A stretch of DNA of 23,075 nt from CAVBBU01 sp963593765. GTDB lineage: Bacteria; Bacillota; Clostridia; Lachnospirales; Lachnospiraceae. A model generated the notes under the pieces. The model was not told the DNA's origin. It did no database searches and saw nothing but the letters and a program-made list of their open reading frames with translations. A program made the position numbers and the translations under genes. The stretch lies in assembly GCA_963593765.1 (NCBI GenBank), contig CAVBBU010000022.1:1-23075 (forward strand). The letters run 5' to 3'. This document shows positions 15,118 through 22,029 of the stretch, in pieces. The stretch's first letter is position 1; each line of letters starts with the position of its first letter.

Positions 15118-16179
15118 TTATGATAATTTCTTAGATACTTCTGCTAAAGCATCTGGGTTGATTATGTAGCGAGATGGCTTAGCCTGTGTAACGCCTATCA
15201 TCTCTGCTGCAAGTAATCTAGGTGAATTTGTAAATGCATCCACTGTACCACCTGCTAGGTGAGGTGTGATAGTAACATTGTCTATAGCTACTAGTGGATA
15301 GTCTGCACTTGGTGGCTCTACGTCAAATACATCAAGTGCTGCACCTACTATAGTCTTATTCTTAAGTGCCTCGTAAAGTGCCTTCTCATCAACTAGTCCA
15401 GAACGTGCTGTGTTGATAACATAAGCTGATGGCTTCATCTTGCTAAGAATGTTAGCATTGATAATATGCTCTGTTTCATCTGTCAGACGCATATGCAGTG
15501 TCATGAAGTCTACCTGTCCTGCGAGTTCCTCAAGAGAGTCGATCTTTGTAACATAATCAGGAACCTCTTTAACATATGGATCGTAGGTAAGTATGTTCAT
15601 CTCGAAGCCACGAAGTCTTTGAGCAACCTTTCTTCCTATCTCACCAAAGCCTACGATTCCGACTGTCTTATAAGGAAGATCCGGAACTGTATCCTTGTTA
15701 GTATAATCACGAACCCACTCGCCCTTCTTAAGGTTTAGATGGCTCTTTGCTATGTTTCTGCACTCTGCAAGAAGCATACCAACGGTGAAGTCTGCAACTG
15801 CGTTAGAGTTACGTCCTGGTGTATGATAAAGAAGTATTCCCTTCTCCTTTGCATACTCTACATTAACGTTCTCATATCCGCCTCTAAGTACACCTACAAC
15901 CTTAAGGTTAGTACATGCATCTATAAGCTTCTTTGTAATAGTACAGAACTGTGTGATTATTACATCTGCATCCTTAACTGCTGCAATAACCTCATCTGAA
16001 GGCTGTACGCTCTCTGCTCCCTGTGTCTCAACCTTAAGGTTGATGTTCTGAAGCTCCTCATAATCCTTCATCTGCCACTGAACTGTCTCTACTGTATGTC
16101 CCTGCTTTTCAAACTCCTGAAATCCTATCTTAATATACTCCTCAGGAATAAGAAGATCGCCTATACCTACGATTTTCAT
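15118..16179 (-). CDS. D-2-hydroxyacid dehydrogenase, NAD-dependent (paralogue 2)
   Basis: Second member of the same family in one operon, 353 residues. It has GFGEIG at 177-182, TYDP at 198-201, and catalytic Arg259 (TARSG), Glu288 (DVEP) and His307 (PHLAG). It shares the VLRGGYEN block (97-104) and the NAVADFTVGM-AE-(K/R)NIA-SH segment with paralogue 1, so the two come from one subfamily. The divergence is large enough (N-terminal 90 residues differ throughout) to suggest different substrates or successive steps rather than recent duplication. GAGAGGAG lies about 10 nt before the ATG. It follows the PTS gene by 83 nt, with no terminator seen in that gap. Confidence 0.92.
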   Translation of the reverse strand: MKIVGIGDLLIPEEYIKIGFQEFEKQGHTVETVQWQMKDYEELQNINLKVETQGAESVQPSDEVIAAVKDADVIITQFCTITKKLIDACTNLKVVGVLRGGYENVNVEYAKEKGILLYHTPGRNSNAVADFTVGMLLAECRNIAKSHLNLKKGEWVRDYTNKDTVPDLPYKTVGIVGFGEIGRKVAQRLRGFEMNILTYDPYVKEVPDYVTKIDSLEELAGQVDFMTLHMRLTDETEHIINANILSKMKPSAYVINTARSGLVDEKALYEALKNKTIVGAALDVFDVEPPSADYPLVAIDNVTITPHLAGGTVDAFTNSPRLLAAEMIGVTQAKPSRYIINPDALAEVSKKLS

Positions 16180-16262
16180 TTGTCAAATTCTCCTCTCTGT
16201 CATAAACTTGTTACGTCTTTTTCTAAATTTATCCTATATCACTCTAATGTTTACTTAAATAA

Positions 16263-17528
16263 TTACTTGTTGCCAAATATCATCTCAGATCCCTTAATCA
16301 TAGCCCAACCAAGTGGAGTATTATAAGGAGAAACTACGTTACCATATTCCTGACCTTCGATGTTAAGCTCGTTTGTTGCATATGTATGAACTGCCTCTGT
16401 ATATTCCGGTCCAAGGCTTGTTCCTGCATAAAGGCTGATTATGATTATGATAACACCAGCGATATATATACGGAACATGTTACGCTTACAGAACGGAGCT
16501 GCCATAGAGATTATAAATACTAATGAAGCAAGGTCTGTAAATGGAAGCATCTTGTTGCCTGGAAGAACCATTGCAAGTACAAGTGATGTAGGTATAAGTA
16601 GCAGTGATGTTGCTATTATACTAGGCTCACCTATAAGAAGTGCTGTATCCATACCGAAGTAGAACTCGCGGTCTGGGAATAGCTTCTTCATCTGTATTTC
16701 TGCTGCATCTCTGATAACCATAACACCCTGTACAGTAACATCAACCATTCTAGGAAGAAGAACCATAACTGCAGCAACGTCTACTGCAAGAGGAAGAGTC
16801 TTCTCTACTGGCCATCCAGCTAGGATACCAAGAACTGCACCAAGGATAGTTGCAAGTGTTACAGGATCTCCGAATATACCAAGAGCCTTATTAACGCCCT
16901 CTGGATCAAGCTCTATCTTGTTAAGTCCAGGAATGTGCTCGATTATCCAGTTTACTGCTATACCTATAGGAACATATATACCGCAGGTTGCATGTACGAA
17001 TCCAACACCCTTAAGGTTGTACATTTCCTGTATAGGCTTTGCTGTAAGGTCACCTATGATAAATGCTATGAGATAATAAATAAGTGCAACTGCAACACCA
17101 AGTGCTAGGTTGCCAGTCTGCTGATATGCAAGTGTACCAACTAAAGATATAAGCCAATAATTGAATATATCAATGTTGAGAATCTTTGTTGCCTTAATTA
17201 CTAGAAGAATTACGTTAAGAGCGATTGCTCCAACTACTATGAATGGAATAAGTGGTGATGCCCATCCTATAGAAGAGCCTGTAGCCCAACCAACGTCTAC
17301 TACTGTAAGATTTAGTCCAAATCTTTCAACCATGTCCTGTGCTGCTGGTCCAAGACTTCCGAGCAGCAAGTTTACTACCATGTTAATTCCTGTGAAACCG
17401 ATACCAACCGTCATACCTGCTTTAAATGCCTTACCAGGTCCTACTCTGAAGATAAGTCCGAGCACGAAGAATATGATCGGCATCATAACGGTTGCTCCCA
17501 TACCTATAATTAAGTTAAATATTTGCAT
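16263..17528 (-). CDS. PTS transporter EIIC component, galactitol (GatC) family
   Basis: Membrane component of a phosphotransferase-system permease, 421 residues. The opening (GMGATVMMPIIFFVLGLIF then RVGPGKAFKAGMTVGIGFTGIN) and the GVGFVHATCGIYVP and IGEPSIIATSLLL blocks are typical of the galactitol/SgcC-type EIIC family, with roughly 10 hydrophobic segments. Family members move polyols or sugars and need EIIA and EIIB for phosphorylation. Neither is encoded in the operon or window, so they must lie elsewhere or be shared. This is the first gene of the operon, with AAAGGAG 8 nt before the ATG and a leader of about 200 nt. Substrate not determinable; galactitol, arabitol or similar would be conservative guesses. 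Confidence 0.93.
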   Translation of the reverse strand: MQIFNLIIGMGATVMMPIIFFVLGLIFRVGPGKAFKAGMTVGIGFTGINMVVNLLLGSLGPAAQDMVERFGLNLTVVDVGWATGSSIGWASPLIPFIVVGAIALNVILLVIKATKILNIDIFNYWLISLVGTLAYQQTGNLALGVAVALIYYLIAFIIGDLTAKPIQEMYNLKGVGFVHATCGIYVPIGIAVNWIIEHIPGLNKIELDPEGVNKALGIFGDPVTLATILGAVLGILAGWPVEKTLPLAVDVAAVMVLLPRMVDVTVQGVMVIRDAAEIQMKKLFPDREFYFGMDTALLIGEPSIIATSLLLIPTSLVLAMVLPGNKMLPFTDLASLVFIISMAAPFCKRNMFRIYIAGVIIIIISLYAGTSLGPEYTEAVHTYATNELNIEGQEYGNVVSPYNTPLGWAMIKGSEMIFGNK

Positions 17529-17576
17529 ACTGCTTTCTCCTTTCTTTTTGCCCCTTGGCTGTATGGCGTCCGCTTA

Positions 17577-17599
17577 CCTTTGACTGGCCTAGTCAAAAG
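17577..17599 (-). promoter_or_regulatory. Inverted repeat TTTGACT-N5-AGTCAAA, operator or mRNA hairpin
   Basis: Two 7-bp perfect arms around AGGCC/GGCCT, extendable to 9 pairs with one G-U in RNA. It lies 49 nt upstream of the EIIC start. There is no U tract after it, which argues for a protein-binding site or a structural hairpin rather than a terminator. Confidence 0.55.
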
Positions 17600-17611
17600 C
17601 CTTCTCGCAGA

Positions 17612-17631
17612 TTTGTTTACCGGAAAACAAA
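17612..17631. promoter_or_regulatory. 20-bp near-palindrome with central CCGG, candidate LacI-family operator
   Basis: TTTGTTT-A-CCGG-A-AAACAAA is symmetric except for one base pair flanking CCGG. LacI/GalR-family operators are typically even palindromes with a central CG, and CCGG-centred versions are known. It is 84 nt upstream of the EIIC start, downstream of the predicted transcription start, where a bound repressor would act as a roadblock. No LacI-type gene is in the window. Confidence 0.55.
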
Positions 17632-17713
17632 AAACACGACCAAAACTCACATCCCTATCTGTAAGTTTTAATCGTATTCCATTCACCATACAATTAGTTA
17701 TTTTGTTTTCAGC

Positions 17714-17727
17714 GTGAACCGACTCAC
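17714..17727. promoter_or_regulatory. GTGA-N6-TCAC inverted repeat just downstream of the predicted start
   Basis: The half-sites match the core of Crp/Fnr-family sites (GTGA-N6-TCAC). It overlaps a second small repeat, TTCA-N3-TGAA (17708-17718). Its position around +7 to +20 would suit repression. Short enough to arise by chance. Confidence 0.35.
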
Positions 17728-17740
17728 TAACCTTAAGTGC

Positions 17741-17769
17741 ATATTACTACTTGAAAATGCCTTTGTCAA
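17741..17769 (-). promoter_or_regulatory. Sigma-A promoter of the PTS/dehydrogenase/aldolase/kinase operon
   Basis: On the - strand, a perfect TTGACA (17769-17764) is separated by 17 bp from TAATAT (17746-17741, 4 of 6 to consensus). An A/T-rich stretch just upstream (17770-17812) resembles an UP element. Initiation is predicted near 17734, giving a leader of about 205 nt. Confidence 0.75.
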
Positions 17770-17814
17770 CATTATTTTGTATAATTTTTACAATTTTGTA
17801 TTTTGATAGCCCCG

Positions 17815-17993
17815 CTTTTTTGTGAACTTTTTAACTCTCACGTATTTTCAAGGGTTTTCGGGTTGTTATTTTTGCCCTGTTGGGATAATTCTGTGGGCTG
17901 TGAGGGCTGTTTGGGGTGGTTCTTGCTTGGGTTTTAGGAGCAAATTCGATTTCGGTCTGTCTTTGTCTTGCTTTATGTCAACCCCCCATTGGC
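17815..17993. other. G/T-rich intergenic tract with clustered G runs (+ strand)
   Basis: No gene supported. On the + strand seven runs of three or more G fall within 17852-17931, with loops of 6 to 19 nt, and the closest four-run set (17882-17916) has loops of 10, 6 and 6 nt. This is a possible long-loop G-quadruplex on the strand that templates the MATE transcript. Base composition is strikingly asymmetric compared with the rest of the window. No conventional terminator hairpin is visible after the MATE stop. Confidence 0.5.
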
Positions 17994-19312
17994 TCATGCT
18001 GCCGCTCCGCCGCCCTTTTTCATAAGCCTAAACGCAATAATACATATAATTACCGAAAGCAGCGAGCCTGCTGCCGTCGCAAGTCCCATAGGAAGAAGCG
18101 TAGTCTTAAATATCTGCGATGTAAGATATACTCCCGGAACTCGAACGAGAACTATCGCTAATATATTGTGCAAAAATGACAATCCCGATTTCCCGCATGC
18201 ACAAAAATATCCGCTAAAGCTAAAATGTATTCCTGCAAATATACAGTCAAATATATATCCTCTTAGGTATTGACCGCCAAGTTTTATAACCTCCGCACCG
18301 CCTGCTGCATTCTCATCTGTAAATAATGAAACTAGTGGCTCTGCTGTAAACTGGATTACTATAGCTGCTATAATTCCAAAGCCTGCCGCTAGCACGATCG
18401 CATATTTCATCGTTTCGACGGCTCTTTCCGGCTTACCTGCGCCTATGTTTTGCGCTCCAAGTGCTGAAACCGTAGAGAGCATAGACGACGGAATTAGGAA
18501 AAGAAAGCTGATAATCTTTTCAACTATCCCGACCGCAGCCGCATCATTTAGTCCACGGCGATTTGCAATAATTGTAATTACTATAAATGCTATCTGTATA
18601 AGTCCGTCCTGAGTTGCGATAGGAATTCCTATAGACAGAATTTTTTTCATAGTCATATGGCTAATTCTAAAATCACTTTTACTTAGGACTATGATTTTTT
18701 TATATAAAATTACTGCTAGCGATACTATAACGCTTATAGCCTGAGAGATAGTTGTTCCTAGTGCTGCTCCTGCCGGTCCAAGTCCGAGTCCCCCCATGAA
18801 AATATAGTCGAGGACAATGTTAGATACACAGGCAATGGCTATAAAATACATAGGGCTTTTGCTATCTCCCATTCCTCTAAAGATAGAGCTGATAATATTA
18901 TATGCCGTTATAAAAGGAATACCTATAAAGCAAATAGTTAGATAATCAACGGTTCCGCTAACTGCCTCCTCCGGCGTAGATACTGCACCCACTATGGGAT
19001 TAACAAGTGCAAGCAGTGCCATCATGCCAACTATAGCAACTATCATAAAAAGAAGTACTGTATTTCCTATCGCCTTTGATACCTGCTTTTTATCATCTGC
19101 ACCGACAGCCTGTCCTATGCTTACAGTTGTTCCCATAGCAAGACCTACTATCATAACTGTAATCATATGCATAACCTGTGAGCCTACAGAAACTGCAGTT
19201 GTGCTCGCCACTCCATCAAACTGACCTATAATAAAAAGGTCTGCCATGCCATAAAGCGTCTGTAAAAAATATGAAAGTAAATATGGCAGGGAAAATGTTA
19301 TAACATTTTTTA
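17994..19312 (-). CDS. MATE-family multidrug/metabolite efflux transporter, 5' end in assembly gap
   Basis: Na+- or H+-driven antiporter of the MATE family; 438 residues are visible and the protein is incomplete at the N-terminus. The first in-frame ATG is at 19247, but the same frame stays open through 19310 and encodes a typical MATE first helix (SLPYLLSYFLQTLYGMADLF), so the true start lies inside the N run. Other family signatures are GQFDGVASTTAVSVGSQ, GLAMGTTVSIGQAVGADD, IFRGMGDSKSP near the end of the first half, and SALGAQNIGAGKPERA in the second half. About 11-12 hydrophobic segments are expected. Substrate is unknown. It is followed by a G-rich intergenic tract and then the PTS operon promoter, so it is probably transcribed separately from that operon. 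Confidence 0.93.
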
Positions 19313-19699
19313 NNNNNNNNNNNNNNNNNNNNNNNNNNNNNNNNNNNNNNNNNNNNNNNNNNNNNNNNNNNNNNNNNNNNNNNNNNNNNNNNNNNNNNNN
19401 NNNNNNNNNNNNNNNNNNNNNNNNNNNNNNNNNNNNNNNNNNNNNNNNNNNNNNNNNNNNNNNNNNNNNNNNNNNNNNNNNNNNNNNNNNNNNNNNNNNN
19501 NNNNNNNNNNNNNNNNNNNNNNNNNNNNNNNNNNNNNNNNNNNNNNNNNNNNNNNNNNNNNNNNNNNNNNNNNNNNNNNNNNNNNNNNNNNNNNNNNNNN
19601 NNNNNNNNNNNNNNNNNNNNNNNNNNNNNNNNNNNNNNNNNNNNNNNNNNNNNNNNNNNNNNNNNNNNNNNNNNNNNNNNNNNNNNNNNNNNNNNNNNN
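19313..19699. other. Assembly gap (387 N)
   Basis: Unknown bases. It must contain the C-terminus of the GNAT gene (probably about 20 codons, judging from family length) and the N-terminus of the MATE gene (about 10-20 codons), plus any space between. The true gap size may differ from 387. Confidence 0.99.
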
Positions 19700-20130
19700 G
19701 ATACTCCCTCTAGCCTAAAGCCAAGCCTTGCGTAATAATCAACAAGCTTGTCCTTGCAGGTAAGAACTAATCCCTTTCTCCCCTGCCCTTTTGCATCCTC
19801 AATCATAGCCCTTAAAAGCGTTGCCGCATATCCATGCTTTCTATATTCCGGCAATGTATTTACACCAAATATCATCTGCCAGCTTCCGTTTTCGTTATGC
19901 ATGTCTGCCTTTTCATACATCTCATCTGTAAGATCCTTTTCATCTGTTACAAAGCCATCTGTAAATGCTATAAGCTTGTCATTATCAAACATGAGATAAA
20001 AGTGATTTGCATAAAAGCTTAGTCTTTGCTTAAATTCGTCCTTGGTTGCTGCCTCAGCTTTCGGAAAGCATTTTTCTTCTACCTCTGCTATGGCATCTAG
20101 GTCGTTTATGGTTGCGTTTCTTATGTTCAT
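19700..20130 (-). CDS. GNAT-family N-acetyltransferase, 3' end in assembly gap
   Basis: 143 residues are visible of a protein whose relatives are usually about 160-170 long. The acetyl-CoA-binding motif A is seen in GVNTLPEYRKHGYAATLLRAMIEDAK (Q/RxxGxA type, here RKHGYA near residue 100), followed by GRKGLVLTCKDKLVDYYARLGF, the typical GNAT beta5/alpha4 region before LEGV where the sequence stops. The acceptor substrate is unknown. AAGGAG lies 12 nt before the ATG at 20130, a rather long spacing. A continuous reading frame through the N run into the MATE region is an artefact: the MATE protein is in another frame. It is divergent from the DUF1275 gene across a 78-bp promoter region. Confidence 0.88.
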
Positions 20131-20146
20131 GTATGTATGGTGCTCC

Positions 20147-20175
20147 TTGTTTTTTCTCCCAATAATGGGTATTAT
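20147..20175 (+). promoter_or_regulatory. Promoter candidate for the DUF1275/cysteine desulfurase/mnmA unit
   Basis: TTGTTT (20147-20152), 17-bp spacer, TATTAT (20170-20175). Between them is a CCCA-N4-TGGG inverted repeat (20158-20169) that could be an operator. On the opposite strand TATAAT (20176-20171) could serve the GNAT gene, so divergent promoters probably overlap here. Confidence 0.5.
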
Positions 20176-20208
20176 ATATCATATTGCTTGATTGGGGTAC
20201 TTTAAACT

Positions 20209-20865
20209 ATGAACAAAATCCAAACATCCGAAACCTTTGCACTTAGTGCACTGCTTGCATTATCCGGCGGATTTCAGGATGCATATACATATATAATTAG
20301 AAATAAGGTCTTCTCTAATGCTCAAACTGGCAACATAGTTCTGCTGAGCCAGCAGCTTATGCTTGGTAATATATCCGGCGTTCTTCACTATCTGCTGCCT
20401 GTTGTTTTCTTTGCACTGGGTATTCTTATAGCCGAACAAATATCCTACAGGCACAGAAAAAATACTCGCCTGCATTGGCGGCAGATTATAGTATTTATGG
20501 AAATTATAATTTTATTTTTAGTTGGCTTTTTACCACATAAGCATGATGCATTAGCAGCGGCTCTGGTTTCATTTGCATGTGCTATGCAGGTGCAGTCCTT
20601 TAGAAAGGTACACGGATATGCTTATGCAAGCACTATGTGCATAGGCAATCTACGAAGCGGCATGGAAAGTCTTTCTGTTTTTATGCATTCAAAAAACAAG
20701 GAGGCGCTTAAAAAGGCAATGCACTATTATGGCATAATATTTGTCTTTGCGATAGGTGCCGGATGTGGCTGCCTTGTGTCTGCCTTTGTAGGCATACCTG
20801 CCATATGGGTATCGTGCATACTGCTTGTCATTTCATGCGTTATGATGATAAAGGATTATAGATAG
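20209..20865 (+). CDS. DUF1275/YoaK-family membrane protein
   Basis: A 218-residue integral membrane protein with about six hydrophobic segments (roughly 10-28, 60-78, 92-108, 112-128, 173-192, 195-215). Family signatures are GGFQDAYTYI (20-29), AQTGNIVLL (38-46) and the matching TMCIGNLRS (142-150), an internal repeat-like pair typical of DUF1275. Function is not established for the family; a transporter-like role is often supposed. The ribosome binding site is weak (GGGG about 11 nt before the ATG). The cysteine desulfurase starts 9 nt after its stop, so they are probably co-transcribed, but I know of no functional link. Confidence 0.9.
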   Translation: MNKIQTSETFALSALLALSGGFQDAYTYIIRNKVFSNAQTGNIVLLSQQLMLGNISGVLHYLLPVVFFALGILIAEQISYRHRKNTRLHWRQIIVFMEIIILFLVGFLPHKHDALAAALVSFACAMQVQSFRKVHGYAYASTMCIGNLRSGMESLSVFMHSKNKEALKKAMHYYGIIFVFAIGAGCGCLVSAFVGIPAIWVSCILLVISCVMMIKDYR

Positions 20866-20874
20866 GAGATAGCT

Positions 20875-22017
20875 ATGTTTATATATGCTGACTGTGCTGC
20901 TACTACGCCCATGTCAAAAAATTCCATAGAGGCTATGCTTCCATATCTTGACAATGCATATGGCAATCCATCCAGCATGCACTCTCTCGGGCAAAAATCA
21001 AAAAAAGCACTTTTTAATGCAAGAGAGAATATAGCAAAGGCTCTTAACTGTCTGCCAAGAGAAATCATCTTTACATCAGGAGGAAGCGAGGCGGATAATC
21101 AGGCTATACTTTCTGCTGCAGCTATAGGAAAAAGCCAAGGGAAAATGCATATAATATCCAGCAGCATAGAGCATCCTGCCGTTTTAAAATGCTTAGATAG
21201 GCTAAAGGGGCAGGGCTTTGATATTACGCTGCTTGATATGGATGGAAGCGGAATTGTAGATCCACAAAGGCTTGAGGCTGCGATTTGTGATAATACTATA
21301 TTAGTAAGCATTATGTATGTTAATAATGAAATAGGAACTATTCAGCCTATATCCGAGATTGGCAGCATTTGCAAAAGGCATGGCATTATATTCCATACAG
21401 ATGCCGTGCAGGCTATAGGACATATTTCTATAGATGTTTCAAAGGATAATATAGATATGCTTTCTCTTTCTGCGCATAAATTTTTCGGTCCAAAGGGAAT
21501 AGGTCTGCTTTATGCAAAAAAGGATCTGCAGCTAACTAGTCTTATAGAGGGCGGTTCGCAGGAGAGAGCTAAAAGAGCCGGCACGGAAAATGTTCCTGCT
21601 ATCGCTGCTATGTCAGCTGCCCTTAGTGATGCTACATCTAATATAGAAGCAAATAATAAAAGGCTTTTGGCATTAACGGACAGGCTAAAAAATGCACTGC
21701 TTAAAATTCCCGGAAGCTTTCTAAATGGTAGCGAAAAAAAACGAATACCCGGTAACATTAACATAGGCTTTGATGGAATCGAGGGCGAGGCACTGCTGCT
21801 GCTTTTAGATCAAAGAGGTATATGTATATCTACCGGCTCTGCATGTGCAGCCGGATCTAACAATCCAAGCCATGTGCTTCTTGCTATAGGTCTAAGTGCG
21901 TTGCAGGCAAAAAGCTCTATACGCATATCATTAGCACATTATACAACTATGGAAGAAATAGATTATATGATAGCTATGATAAATGAATGTGTAGGCATTT
22001 TGCGACATAATAATTAA
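20875..22017 (+). CDS. Cysteine desulfurase (NifS/IscS family, class V aminotransferase)
   Basis: PLP enzyme that takes sulfur from cysteine as a protein persulfide. The PLP-binding lysine is Lys202 in SAHKFFGPKG, His100 in IEHPAV stacks on the cofactor, and the persulfide-forming Cys324 lies in STGSACAAGS. Length is 380. The start is preceded by AGGAG. The gene stops 12 nt before mnmA. In Bacillus a dedicated desulfurase (YrvO) is likewise encoded next to mnmA and delivers sulfur directly for tRNA 2-thiouridine, so the same job is the best inference here. No iscU, iscR, sufBC or thiI is present in the window, which weighs against a primary Fe-S cluster role but does not exclude it. Confidence 0.94.
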   Translation: MFIYADCAATTPMSKNSIEAMLPYLDNAYGNPSSMHSLGQKSKKALFNARENIAKALNCLPREIIFTSGGSEADNQAILSAAAIGKSQGKMHIISSSIEHPAVLKCLDRLKGQGFDITLLDMDGSGIVDPQRLEAAICDNTILVSIMYVNNEIGTIQPISEIGSICKRHGIIFHTDAVQAIGHISIDVSKDNIDMLSLSAHKFFGPKGIGLLYAKKDLQLTSLIEGGSQERAKRAGTENVPAIAAMSAALSDATSNIEANNKRLLALTDRLKNALLKIPGSFLNGSEKKRIPGNINIGFDGIEGEALLLLLDQRGICISTGSACAAGSNNPSHVLLAIGLSALQAKSSIRISLAHYTTMEEIDYMIAMINECVGILRHNN

Positions 22018-22029
22018 TTCGAGGGAAAT

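Larger units (their letters stand above)
17529..17763 (-). promoter_or_regulatory. About 200-nt untranslated leader of the PTS operon
   Basis: The stretch between the promoter and the EIIC start holds no gene. It contains three inverted repeats listed separately and ends in a good ribosome binding site. I looked for known riboswitch cores (SAM, glycine, purine, TPP) and saw none. There is no hairpin followed by a U run that would act as an attenuator. Confidence 0.55.

Noticed and set aside
17529..17740. Riboswitch in the PTS operon leader (SAM or other)
   Set aside because: The B. subtilis YoaC/YoaD comparison prompted a look for an S-box, but its conserved core is absent and no other riboswitch core was recognised.
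17822..18273. Overlapping + strand frames in the G-rich intergenic tract and MATE 3' end
   Set aside because: Composition reflects the G/T skew and the antisense of MATE; no family resemblance and no supported start.
19216..20130. Open frame of 304 codons spanning the N run
   Set aside because: The N bases cannot carry a stop, so the frame is artificial. The real sequence belongs to a GNAT gene and, in a different frame, the MATE gene.
20875..22017. NifS devoted to nitrogenase
   Set aside because: No nif genes nearby; adjacency to mnmA fits tRNA thiolation instead.
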